DNA from: Pleodorina starrii
Taxonomy: Eukaryota; Chlorophyta; Chlorophyceae; Chlamydomonadales; Volvocaceae
NCBI GenBank assembly: GCA_030267565.1
Contig: BRXU01000003.1
Span: forward strand, 3,924,001-3,988,000
Length of the DNA: 64,000 nucleotides
Direction of reading: 5' to 3'
Numbering within the stretch: position 1 is the stretch's first letter; every line of letters begins with the position of its first letter. Positions 12,601-22,949 of the stretch are shown one piece after another. The position numbers and the translations under genes were made by a program. The notes under the pieces are model-generated. The model saw only the letters and a program-made list of their open reading frames with translations. It made no database searches and was not told the DNA's origin.

Positions 12601-14738
12601 TCGGTCCTCCGGGCTGGGCAGTCCGGGCAGCAGGTCGCTCACTGACCCCACCAGCTCCCCGACCTCCCGCCGACCCCCCGCACCGCGCAGACCCGCCACC
12701 AGCCGCGCCAGCTTCAGCTGCTGCTCGATCTGCGAGGCCCGCCAGAGAGCACCAGTCACACAAGCACAGACGGACAACACAGACCCGCGGGTCGCTGCTT
12801 CAGCAGAGGGGGAGTTGGGACCCATCTATCGTCGTTGGGTGAAGGTAAGCAGGTAGGCGGGTGGGTGGGTGGGTGGGGTAGGTAGGTAGGTGGGGTAGTA
12901 GGTAGGTGCGTCGGTCGGTCGGTCGGTCGGTAGGTAATTAGCACGCGGTTCGAGCCAGGATACCAGCAGCTCACAAGGTCGGTTGATGGCTGGCTTGACC
13001 GCTGGGCCCGCAGCACCCCCCGCGTCCCATGGGTCAGTCCCGAGTCGCTTGCTGTCGCTTCCCACATTCCCTAGGCCCGCTACTCCCTCTCACACCTGCC
13101 AGACCTGCCTCTCTCTGGACCTACCGGTAACCACCCACCCGTTCCCGCCCACTCCCATCCATCCCGCACAAACAGGCCCCGCTCCCACTTCCGCCTTCCG
13201 CCCAGAAAAACCCGCCCCACCCAAATGCACAGCCCACCCACCTGCAGAGGCGCCACGCCGCCCTTCTTCTTGTAAGCCGCGCGCGCGTCCGCGAAGCACT
13301 CCCGCACAAGAGCCTCGGCGTCACTGCGCGGATGGGTGCGACCGGGACGGCGGGCAACGGTGCAGCAGCAGCGGGTGAGCGGGTGAGCGGGTGAACGGAA
13401 GGCGCCCCAGCCCATCCGGTCAGTGGCAGTGGCGGTGGCGGTGGGCCTCATATCAGGCGGTCCTCAGGCCCCCACCTGACGCGCACCATATCCCGACTTG
13501 CGCTGTACTGCATACAACCTAACCTATACATGCATGCATGCATGCATGTGTCAATATGTGTGCTTCCACGGACTTCAGTGCCCCCTTCCTCTGCAGGGAC
13601 TGCAGCCGGAGGCGGCCTCCTCCACGTGGTAGCTCCCGCACCGCCCAGACCCACCCGAACCCGCACCTGCGCCTGAGCAGATCCCACTTGGCACCGGTCA
13701 TGTAGCCTGAGGGGGCGGGGGCGTCCCGAGGGAGGCGAGGGGAGGGGGGGGGCGGCTGCTCACAAGGGGTAAGGTTGCGAGCATGTGGCGAGAGGGGCCA
13801 GGGGTGTCTTCCTCGATCGTGCGCGCACAACAAAGCCGGAAGAGCCCCCCCCCCGTGTCGGCACTGTCTGGGTACTATGTCGGATCGAAGGCGATGGCGC
13901 ACCTCCGACTCGGAAGGCAAGTGGTTATACCCAGGACGGCCACCTTCCCCGAGAAGACACACGCACGACCCACCACTCGACTCACCTGAAGCGGCGGCGC
14001 CGCCGCCGCCGCCACCACGCCCCCCGTCGCGTGCACGGCTGGCCGCCGACTTCCCACCACCGCCACCGCCACCGCCGCCGCCACCGCCACCGCCCCGTCC
14101 GCCGGAAGTCGCTGTGCTGCTGCCGCTTCCGCCCGTGTCTCCCGCAGACACGGCCTCCATGCCCGCCGCCCCCGCCCCCGCCCCCGCCCCTGACCCTGTT
14201 ATGACCTCGTGGAGCCGGGCCGCCGCGATGCCCTGCAGACATGGCACAGGCGCGGCGTGAACGCGTGAGGCGGCCCGGCGGAGAATACGGCCCACCCACC
14301 CACCGGGGGCAGAAATTCGAAAGAAAGAAAGAAATCGCTGCAATGGAACGGAAGCAACGTCGGCGAATGGGCCCACCAGCACCAGCACCGGCACCAGCAT
14401 CCAGCAAAAATGTAGTGTAGGCCACCAAAGGGTAACTCCTGGCTTTACCAACACCGGAAGGCCCAGGAGGGGGTCAGGGCCTCATTGGGCGTCAAGAAGG
14501 GCGCCACACCACAACCACGCTGCATCACATCGCACCGCACAGCCTCCCGCCCCGCCCCGCCCCGCCCCGCCCCGCCCCGCCCCGCCCCGCCCCGCCCCGC
14601 CCCGCCCCGCCCCGCCCCGCCCCACTCCGCCCCCTCCCCACATCACACCACACCACATCACGTCCGCTACAACCGAGGCATCGTAACACGTTGAGGGTAC
14701 TTCCGGGCGCATCCCAGGCACATCCAGCCAACCAAAAC

Positions 14739-14806
<68 letters not shown>

Positions 14807-17800
14807 CATACATGCGGGTGGAGCGGCCGCACCTCCAGCGCGACGCCGTACCACACCCAGTCGCTGCAGGCCTTGGCGATCTCCTGCGCCGCCCTGCAGA
14901 CCGCGGAGGGAGAAAGGGAAGGGGCAGTGCCCAGTGCGTGGGCTCGCGGTGTGGCCCTGGCCCTGCCGCCGGCTGGCTGGCTCTACCGCCCTAACGAGGG
15001 CCTACCCTAACTGGAGCGCATTGTAACAACAGCCACACCGCACTCGCCACACCTTCGGTACACGCGCGCGCGAGAGACGTAACATCATCATCAGCATGAG
15101 GCCGCATCAGCATCATCCCGCACCGCACCGCACCGCACCCTGGCACCCACACCCCATCACACCGCGCACGCATCATGAGAGGAACGGGCATGCAGGCCCC
15201 CTTCACTCCATTCCATTCCATTCCATTCCAGGATACGGCCCAAGCGAGGTGGGGTGAGGTGGGGTGAGGGGCTGAGGGCACGACACTTCTTTTCCGTGCG
15301 AACGCAAAGGCGCCCTCCCCTCGCCTCCACCCACCCACCCACCCACCCACGCAGTCACCCACCCTCCCACCTGTAGTGCTCCGCCGCGTCCCTAGGTGAG
15401 CCACACAGCAGGCACATGTCGCCCTTGGTCTTCATCAGTCGACCCCGCCGCTGCTTCTCGCGCATCTCACCGTCCACCGCCGCCAGCCGCCGCTGCATCT
15501 CGTCCAGTACGACACTGGCGCCCGTGAACTCGGCTGCGACACCGGGGCGCGGGTGCGGTGAGGTGAGGTGCGTTGAGGTGCGTTGAGGTGAGGTGAGGTG
15601 AGGTGAGGTGAGGTGAGGTGAGGTGAGGTGAGGTGAGGTGAGGTGAGGTGAGGTGAGGTGAGGTGAGGTGAGGTGAGGTGAGGTGCCGTGAGGTGAGGTG
15701 CGGTGAGGTGCGGGGTGCCGCAACGTTTATACTGGTAGTTGGGAAGAAAAGCCGCGCCATCGGTCAGGTCGCGTAGCGTGTACCGTTACACGAGTGCAAC
15801 GCGGTTGACATGGGCGGTGCGAGACGGGCCGTGATATCGATGCGGGGACGGGTGATTTCTAGGGACAACGGGTGTGTGTGTGTGGATGTGTGGATATGGA
15901 TGTGGATGTGGGGCCGCGTCAGAAAGGAACCCAACATCACAAGGTGTGAAGAGGCCAACAAGTGAAACCCGGGTGTACAATGTACAGCGAAACGCACAGC
16001 TGCCAGCAAGAGGATCATCTGCAGCGAGGAGCACAACCCCGGATGCAGTCGGGTCGGACAACCCAGGCCGCAAGTCAGGCCGCGCCACAACCGCCTCAAC
16101 CGCAAGCAGTCCACATCCCCCCTCGCCGCCCCCCACGTACCCGAGTCCGAGTACCCGCTGAGCTTCATGTGGCTGGGGGTGGCCGTCAGCATCCACTTCT
16201 CAAACTCTGCGACCCGACCCCGACCCGGGGGGACACACGAACCGACAAGTTGGAAATTAGGTACACCGATGAAGTCCAACCCCCCGAAAGGCCTCCGGGC
16301 GGAACTCGACAGTGCGGGACGCATACGGATACGGGTACGGGTACGGGTACGGGTACAGGTACGGGTACGGGTACGGGTACGGGAAACGGCCCCAGCGGAA
16401 TGGATGAGAGTTTGCTGGTGCAGGCTTGACGGCCGGGGCCGGCAGCCCCGGGGGCACCTGCCTGCGCTCGGGAGCAGGTGAAGCGCCCCCCACGCCAATG
16501 GCCCTCCCTCCCTCTCTCCCTCCCAACCAGCCAGCCAGCCAGCCAGCACAGCCAGCATAGCACAGCCAAGCAGGCGCCAAGCGGCTCCGGGCCCCAGGCC
16601 CCCCCGCCCCCCCCCCCCCCTTCCCACCTGTCAGCAGCGCCGCCGCCAGGTCGTGCATCCACACCTCCAGATGCTGCTCCAGGTGGCTGGGGCCGCCTGA
16701 GGGCATGTGGACGTGTGTGTAGATGTGTGTAGATGTGTGTATGCGTGTATGTGTATTTGTCCGTTTGTGCATTTGTGCGTATGTATGTGTGCGTTACTAG
16801 GGTTGTTCGGGTTTCATTAGGGTTTCATTAGGGTTTCATTAGGGTTTCATTAGGGTTTCATTAGGGTTTCATTAGGGTTTCATTAGGGTTTCATTCGGGT
16901 GTTGTATGTGTCATTAGGGTTAAGAGAGGACGTTGGAGTGTGTACATGTAGAGGTGTGTATGTGTGTGTGGGGGGGGGAGGACAGCAGGCGAGGACATGT
17001 CAAGCGCACTCGGGGCAAGTGCAGCGCAGGCGGCAGGCAGGCAGCAGGCGGCAGGCAGTGGCACATGGGAGCCCACAACGAGGTGTGCGGCGGGGGCACG
17101 ATGTACGACGTAGGTCGGACACCCCCGCGGGCTAAGATGCGCAGCAGCCTAAGATGTAATGGACACATTACGCAGCGTGCATGTGCCAGCCCCGCCCCGC
17201 CCCGCCCCGCCGAGGTCAAACTCCCCCTGCCTCTCCTGCCCGGCTCGGTTCTTCTCAGCACCCCCCTCAACCCCTCAACCCTCGACCTCCCCATCCCACC
17301 CCAACCCTCCCCACCCCCGACCTCCCCACCCCAGCCCTCCCCAGCCCTCCCCAGCCCTCCCCACCCCACCCCACCCCCCCCAGCCCTCACCCGGCGGGAA
17401 CATGACCAGATCTGCCAGCTGCTGGCACTCTCGCTCCTGGCGGATGTGCTCCTCACTGGGCTCGAACACGAAACATCGGGTCACGAAGGCCTCGGGGTAG
17501 GAACTGGGGGGCCCATAAGGGCGGGGCGGGCGGGGGGACCGGGAAGGCGGGGACGGGGGTATAAAGAAAATTTCGCAGCGGAGAAGGAGGGGGCGGGAGC
17601 GGGGGCGGGGGCAGCGGGGGCGGGGGCGGGGGCAGCGGGGGCGGGGGCGGGTTGGAGTTCAGCGGGAGGTGCGGTTCGACGACCTGCAGGCCGGCTGGAC
17701 TGGGCTGGACGCAGCAACCAGGACGCAGACGTGATTCATAAGAGACACAGCAGCAGCAGCAGCAGCAGCGGCAGCAGCAGCGGCGGCTCACGAGAAGCAG

Positions 17801-19269
17801 CTCAAGGGGGCGCCAGTCGTCCGGGGGGAGCAGGACACGTGTGCTAACTTTCCCACGTGTGTGCAACCATCCCTGCCCCTCCCTCCGTGCGCGCCCCAGG
17901 GCCCACTACCGCCGCCGCCCCCTGGACCCGGACACCGCTCACCGACAGATCTTCTTGAACTCGTCGTACGCCTGCAGGAAAGCAGCACGGAGCGGCGGAT
18001 GCGCTTGCAAGTTGTCCAGATGCCGGATTATTGCCGTCATGAGACACGGTCGGTCCTCCCTTTCGCACTCCCACTGTATGTATACCGTCCCGGCCTGCCC
18101 CCGATGGTCGATGGTGCATGTGGTGCCTATGGAACTAGGGAAACCCCTACAGCCACACCACAACAACCGCTGGGGGGCCCCAATCCAACCAAATCCGGCC
18201 GCAACGCCCTCCTACTCCCCCTCGAGCCCGCCCGTCGACCCGTGTTCTTGCCTCCAGTCAACCACAGCCGTACCTGTTGTACATTGGCGCACATGGGGCA
18301 GTACACCACTCCCAGGATGGCGAGCACCCGCCGGCCCGGGTGGAGGTCGGGAAGCCGAGTGCGCCTCCGAGCATCCTCCGACTGGACAGACAGACAGGGA
18401 GGTGAGGTGAGGGAGGTGAGGGAGGTGAGGTGAGGTGAGGTTAGGGGGGTTTGAAGAGTGCAGTACAAGAACGAAACAGGGAATCCTGCGGACGTTGTAG
18501 CCTGAAGGTGAGGGGGGAAGGTGAGGGAGTGCACCCGACTGCGGCTGCCTCGACTGCGAACCAGAACGCGGAGCCAGCTGCCGACGGGCGGGCGGCGCGT
18601 GTCTGTGTGTGAGTGTGTGTGCGCGCGTGTGTCAGCAAGTGCAAGCAAGAGCAGGAAGGAGATCGCTTGCACGCAAGGAAGACTCTTCTGTCCTTGCAGG
18701 TGGGGAAGGGTCTCTTGTCGTATTTGAAGAGAGCGAGATCGCCCTCCCTGGAGAGGGGATGATCGCCCTCCCCTCTCCGCACCTGCAGGAACTTGAGGTG
18801 CAAGTGGGAGTTGGACCAATCCAGCAGCTGCAGGGGCGGCCGACTGGCGCCCGCCACCCCCGCCGAGGCAGCCGCCAGGGCCTGCTGCGCGACGGGGCTC
18901 TCCCGGTAGAACGACCTGAGGATGAGCGAGAGAGAGAGAGCAGATTGGCGTGGAAGGGGGGCGTGCGTGCGTGCGTGCGTGCGTGCGGGCGACATGTGTA
19001 TGAAGGCGGGTGTGCGGCATGTGGTGGTGGTGGTGTTGGAGCGGCGCCGAGCGTCGCAGCGGAGGCGGCCCAGGTTCGGACGCCGGTTCGAGCCTGAGCT
19101 GGCGCACAAAGCTTAGACGCGTTGCGGTGCCACCGGCTGGCGGCGGCTGGCGGCAGGCGGCGTACCTGGTGGCCGACAGCGACACATGGTGGTACCTGCC
19201 GTACACAAGCGGGGGCACCGGAAGGAGGGGAAGCAGCTAAGAAATCGGGGCCGGGTTCTGATCGAGTTG

Positions 19270-19305
<36 letters not shown>

Positions 19306-19872
19306 AGGGGGGGATTTGAAGCGGGGCTGAAGCGGGGCCACCCCGGGTGCAGTGCAGTGCAGGGCAGGGCAGGGCAACACCCCTCGAACGGACCACCCAC
19401 CCACACGGCCCGTCGCCCATCACCCCGCGCCGCTTCGCAGCGCCATTGCCGCCCGCAGTGTACTGCCGCCGCCATCTCTGCTGCTGGTGCTGCTGGTGCT
19501 GCTGCTTCCCTCCCAAAAGTGAAGCAGCTAGTGCCGCCGCAGCCGCCGTACCAGCAGCAATTGCCGCCTGCCGCCCCTCGCTCCCCCGCCAAGTGCGGGG
19601 CGCTGGTTGCGGGCTTCACAACATCGCCACTGCCACTGCCACTGGCCCCGCCACTGTCACTGCCACTGGCGCTGCCTTCAAGTGCCACATTCACTCTCTC
19701 TCTCCCTCCTCCACGTTGCCTACTTGTGCATAGGGCCCGGGACACACACACATACACACACATACACACACGGGGTCACGTGCACACACACCCTCGCGAG
19801 CTCTCACTTGTTGATGAGCTCCAGGTACTCGTCCAGAACATCTCGAGGAACGGGGCCGACAGGCAGGACCGC
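939..19872 (-). CDS. TRS120: TRS120/TRAPPC9 subunit of the TRAPPII tethering complex, 32 exons, start exon missing
   Basis: Encodes the large TRAPPII-specific subunit that tethers vesicles at the trans-Golgi and cell plate and supports Rab-A/Ypt31 activation. Joined exons give about 1859 residues. Colinear similarity to plant TRS120 (from memory of the family) runs throughout: AVLPVGPVPRDVLDEYLELI, YHHVSLSATRSFYRESP, RSYPEAFVTRCFVFEP, HDLAAALLTEFEKWML, GSPRDAAEHY, GPFIFNPYAAKRQ, EVYLVNPLAVPLKIDQLQL, LPGTYSIEGCLVTSWGV, VFEGQRLAWSLTLQNLG and DTVLCVTVRNTSSYYFR. Every junction keeps phase with GT...AG borders. It is longer than plant TRS120 (about 1190) because Gly, Ala, Gln and Ser runs are inserted between conserved segments. 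The first exon found opens after a CCCAG acceptor, so the initiator Met lies upstream in an exon I could not identify. Exons are listed in the three block entries. Identity is secure; the last two exons and exon 27 are less certain. Confidence 0.9.
1063..1127. repeat. (GGT)n trinucleotide repeat inside TRS120 last exon
   Basis: GGT/GGTA triplets. Read on the minus strand within the proposed last exon they encode the poly-proline tail of TRS120. Confidence 0.85.
2755..2778. repeat. Interstitial telomere repeat (AAAACCCT)x3 in TRS120 intron 28
   Basis: Three perfect copies of AAAACCCT, the complement of the Chlamydomonas telomere unit, inside the intron at 2622-2812. Confidence 0.9.
3658..3693. 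repeat. (GT)n microsatellite
   Basis: About 18 GT units in the TRS120 intron at 3250-4312. That 1.06-kb intron shows nothing else I can support. Confidence 0.9.
4313..10916 (-). other. TRS120: TRS120 exons 18-26 (central beta-sandwich region)
   Basis: Exons: 10856-10916, 10151-10390, 9028-9540, 8322-8528, 7573-7866, 6735-6879, 5611-5969, 4831-5233, 4313-4545. Exon 20 holds EVYLVNPLAVPLKIDQLQL and, about 100 low-complexity residues later, LNLVLPPNGRPHRAVLCGKP; in plants these two segments are much closer together. Exon 22 is dominated by three Gln runs encoded by CAG tracts. Exon 23 has the conserved VFEGQRLAWSLTLQNLGALP. Exon 25 has MTVTLTFDIQPSLCVAST. Exon 26 has no Met but is open and in phase, ending in a Ser-rich stretch before a GTAAGA donor. 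The intron after exon 22 contains a telomere-like repeat. Confidence 0.82.
7195..7233. repeat. Degenerate interstitial telomere repeat (TTTTAGGG) in TRS120 intron 22
   Basis: About five units of TTTTAGGG with variants TTTAGGGG and TTTTAGG, in the orientation opposite to the copy at 2755. Lies in the intron at 6880-7572. Confidence 0.88.
14546..14623. repeat. (CCCGC)n pentanucleotide repeat
   Basis: About 15 uninterrupted CCCGC units in the TRS120 intron at 14233-14832. Confidence 0.92.
14741..14808. repeat. (GGCA)n tetranucleotide repeat
   Basis: Seventeen GGCA units ending 24 nt before the next TRS120 exon, on the donor side of the same minus-strand exon. Confidence 0.93.
15558..15714. repeat. 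(GAGGT)n pentanucleotide repeat
   Basis: About 30 GAGGT units with a few GCGTT/GCGGT variants at the edges, in the TRS120 intron at 15534-16140. Confidence 0.93.
16325..16386. repeat. (GGGTAC)n hexanucleotide repeat
   Basis: About ten units of GGGTAC in the TRS120 intron at 16207-16627. Confidence 0.9.
16809..16896. repeat. 11-bp GGGTTTCATTA tandem array, telomere-like
   Basis: Eight near-identical head-to-tail copies, with TTAGGG created at each junction, in the TRS120 intron at 16697-17390. Confidence 0.93.
19273..19304. repeat. (GT)n microsatellite
   Basis: Run of GT dinucleotides in the first resolved TRS120 intron (19196-19807). Confidence 0.85.
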
Positions 19873-22800
19873 CTGGGAGCCGGGCGGCGGCGGAGCGAAG
19901 GGTGGGAGGGGGAGGGGCGTGGGGCGTGGGGCGTGGGTTGAGGTTGGGTTGCGGGCCAGGTGGGGGCGCGGGCCTCGGTAGTGTCAGATTAAGGGGAGTG
20001 CACAGTGGCAGCCGGGTTAAGAAGAAGGGAAGGCCCCAGCGATGCAGCGCTTCAGTGGCTTCCGAGGGCGCCTCAGAAAGCAACCGGCTTGTCGCCGCGT
20101 CCCTCCCAGATGCGCAGTAAGGCGAATCCAAGCGGCGGCTTGGCCGCGGATTGCGGTTGAGCCGCGATCGCGACGTGCGTCTTGGGTGGCCAGTTGGGGC
20201 CCAGGCCCGATGCCGCGCGCCTTACCAAGGCTGTGCATGGGTGCGCACACTGGAAGGGAGAGGTGTTGCAACTTTAGGGATGTGAGACTGACTGCACAAG
20301 GATTTAATGCAGAAGGTGTCTCCGATGCCGACCGCCTCAGCATGAGGAGGGAGCCGGGCCCCGTAGCCGCGGGTAGTCACGGGTGCCGGCACCCTCGCGC
20401 TACGGTGGCCGGCACCGGAGACAAAAGCGGAGCGCATAGCCCCCCCCCCAACGTCCCGGTCCTCTCTGTGTGTAGGTGGACCCGGAAGAGTGCTTTTTCC
20501 CTTCCGCTACGCCGTGTGTTTACGGTGGTTGCGGGCTGTCGTAGTGAAGGGCACAGCAAGCTGTTCCGCAACCCTGTCCCCGCTCGGCTGTAGCCCCCCG
20601 CTGCCGGCCCCGTGGCCCTGCCCCGCCGCCGAGTCCATTTCCTCATATGGGGAATCGCCATTCCCGCCGAGTTCCGGCCTCACCACTCTGATTTCGCCGG
20701 CCGTTAGCAGGCTTACGCCGGGCTCAATTGTCCTCCCCGCCATGGCAACTGCTCCACCGGCTCCCAGATCCAGACCCTCCTTTCAGTTGGCCGATCTAAG
20801 GGTCATTTTATCTGCTGAGTGCAATCTCCGACATGGGAGCTCAAGCAACGGACATGGCAGGTGCGCAAGGTTTGTCGAAGAAAGGCCGCTGCGCCTATCA
20901 TACAATAACTAAATGTTACACAAATGTATGGTTGTTGGTTTAGGCATGGTCCTTGCGGTCAAAATGAGAGCACCGCCGCGGAACGTGTCCCTGACAGTTT
21001 ACACTGCGTCAATGCTAACTCGCGCAGCAGCCTTTATGGAAAAAGCAGGGAGCTGCCCTTAAATGTTCGTGCGTGCAGGGATGCATTGTTGCTTTGGCTT
21101 GTCCGTTTGCGACGTTTCCGTTGACAGCTGGTACGGAAAAGCGTACTGGGCCTTGGAGGTAGCTACAGTAAGGTAGCTCGGGTCGTCGGGCGATCGCTGT
21201 GCTATGGTGCCGCACGCTGAGCAGGTTCACCTCAGCACAACAATGTTCTCTGACCTTACCTACCCCGCTATATATGTTGAAGAAGTCGAGCGACTGTGTT
21301 GCCCTTGGTTGCAGACGGAGACATATATGCGGTGTCTTAGATGCACCTCACATCGAGTCACCAGCCTGCCTGTAGCTTGAGATCGAGCAATTGCAGAATG
21401 CTTGTCGGCGGGTTTTCCAGCCACCAGGGTTACAACTTGCCGGTGGCAGAACCGGAGGTAAATGCACCCAAATACAGAGCGCAGCCGCGCAGCACCATGC
21501 AGCGTTACATACCACCATATGGACAAATGTGACTTCGGCATCACACTCGAGGTGAGACTTCCCCGCTCGGAACACCACCTTGCCTCAATTACGTTGCATG
21601 CACCTTCAAGGGCACAATGCTCAATGCAACCACGAAACTCGGCACTACTGCCATCTTGCAAACAACCAACTGCCCCCGGCGCGTGCCCTCGCGTGCAAAA
21701 GGCACCTGCGTATCGTACTAGCAGGCCTCATGCACTGGAACCCGATACATTCCTTCCATGCTTCACGTCCGTTGCTTCCGTTTTACGGCAAGGCTACAGC
21801 TCCGAAGTCCGTTTTACGGCAAGGCCGAAGCTCCGAAGCCAACTGTAAGGACCTCACTGGAGGTCACAGGCAGTCTGTGTGGCGCACACACCTAGCCTCC
21901 GCGCACCCCCCGACCTGCGCGATCACGTTCTGTTATTCATCACGCCGCAGTCAACAAACAGTACCGCCCCAAGTGATGCCCCAAATTCCGCAGTGTGTCG
22001 TCTTCCGCCCTCCAAAAAGGCAAACGTGCAAAATCTGACGCTGCGGCGGCCACCTCGCGGCAGCTCGCCATCGTCGGCGAGCTGCAGGCCTGCAGCCGGC
22101 GGCGCAGCGAATCCATCTACTTGACGTCATTGGACTGTACCGGGTAGTCGGTCCTGAAGCCCCCACCGGTCCTGAAGTCCACACGCCTGGCTGCTTGTTC
22201 GCACGACACACCGGCACAGCCCTCGGCTGGACAGGACCGCGGCTGGACAGACGTTTGTCGCCAGCCATGCGCGTTGCATTCCGGCAACGTTACTTGCGCT
22301 CATGCATGGCGGCAGCCCTCATGCATCAGTCGACGCCTCGCACACACCCTCGCACAGGAGCTAGGAACCAGTCGCCCCGGCCCCGTCCTTGTACAGGACG
22401 AACACCAGTCCCTCGATCAAGGCCAACTAAAGAATAATTTCAACACGCCCTTCTTCGGACCCAACCCAACCCGCGATGCCTTGATGGCCATATTGCAGGA
22501 CTGCCGTACACCACGCACGTGTACCCAAGGCAAAGAGGGTTATGTGGCCCCACAACGCGCGGCTCGCCCTGTTGCACACTGACGTATGTACTTGCAGAGT
22601 CACCCCTGCGAAGCCGAATAGCTCATGAAGTGCAATGACAATGACACCAGCAATTGAAATAACATGCATGGGATCACATGGGGATCACCTGGGATCCCCA
22701 AACACATCGTCTTTTAAGATCAATTCTTGAGTGATGACCAGGTCCTGCGATGAACCCAGCTGCCAAGGCTACCCAGCACCTCTCAACCGCTGCCCTACCT

Positions 22801-22949
22801 GTGTTTCGCTACGTGCATTCCTCGGCGCTGTGAGAGCTGCGTGTGCTGCGCGCTGCCAACTATTGATCTACAGTACAACGTACGGCAATGCGGTGCGGTG
22901 CGGTGCACACCTCATCGCGCCAGTAGTCGCGCGGCTGCGTGGCTGGACG
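19873..22949. other. Intergenic region between TRS120 and subtilase
   Basis: Should contain the missing TRS120 start exon and promoter (nearest part) and the subtilase 3' UTR. From about 20.7 kb base composition falls and open frames show neither the codon bias nor the splice consensus of the genes. Short frames here resemble nothing I recognise. One imperfect 30-bp direct duplication is present. Confidence 0.6.
21780..21840. repeat. Imperfect tandem duplication of a 30/31-bp unit
   Basis: Two adjacent copies starting GTTTTACGGCAAGGC and ending CTCCGAAG(T)CC, differing by a few bases and one indel. Confidence 0.85.

Larger units (their letters stand above)
11402..19872 (-). other. TRS120: TRS120 exons 1-17 (N-terminal and helical region)
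   Basis: Minus-strand exons in transcription order: 19808-19872, 19166-19195, 18783-18915, 18274-18381, 17943-18055, 17391-17503, 16628-16696, 16141-16206, 15371-15533, 14833-14893, 13986-14232, 13667-13706, 13242-13323, 12574-12729, 12084-12230, 11730-11906, 11402-11472. Exon 2 is a 30-nt micro-exon and exon 12 is 40 nt; both are needed to keep frame. Exons 3-6 carry the conserved DWSNSHLHLKFLQ, RRVLAILGVVYCP and AAFLQAYDEFKKIC segments. Exon 10 reads ACSDWVWYGVALE, matching the plant tract that ends in YFWYAGALE. Exon 11 contains a Gly run from (GGC)n and exon 16 an Ala/Ser run; both look like low-complexity insertions between TPR-like helices. Confidence 0.85.

Noticed and set aside
14546..15714. 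Regular repeats that could be mistaken for a CRISPR array
   Set aside because: Pure 4-5-bp tandem repeats with no unique spacers, inside introns of a eukaryotic gene.
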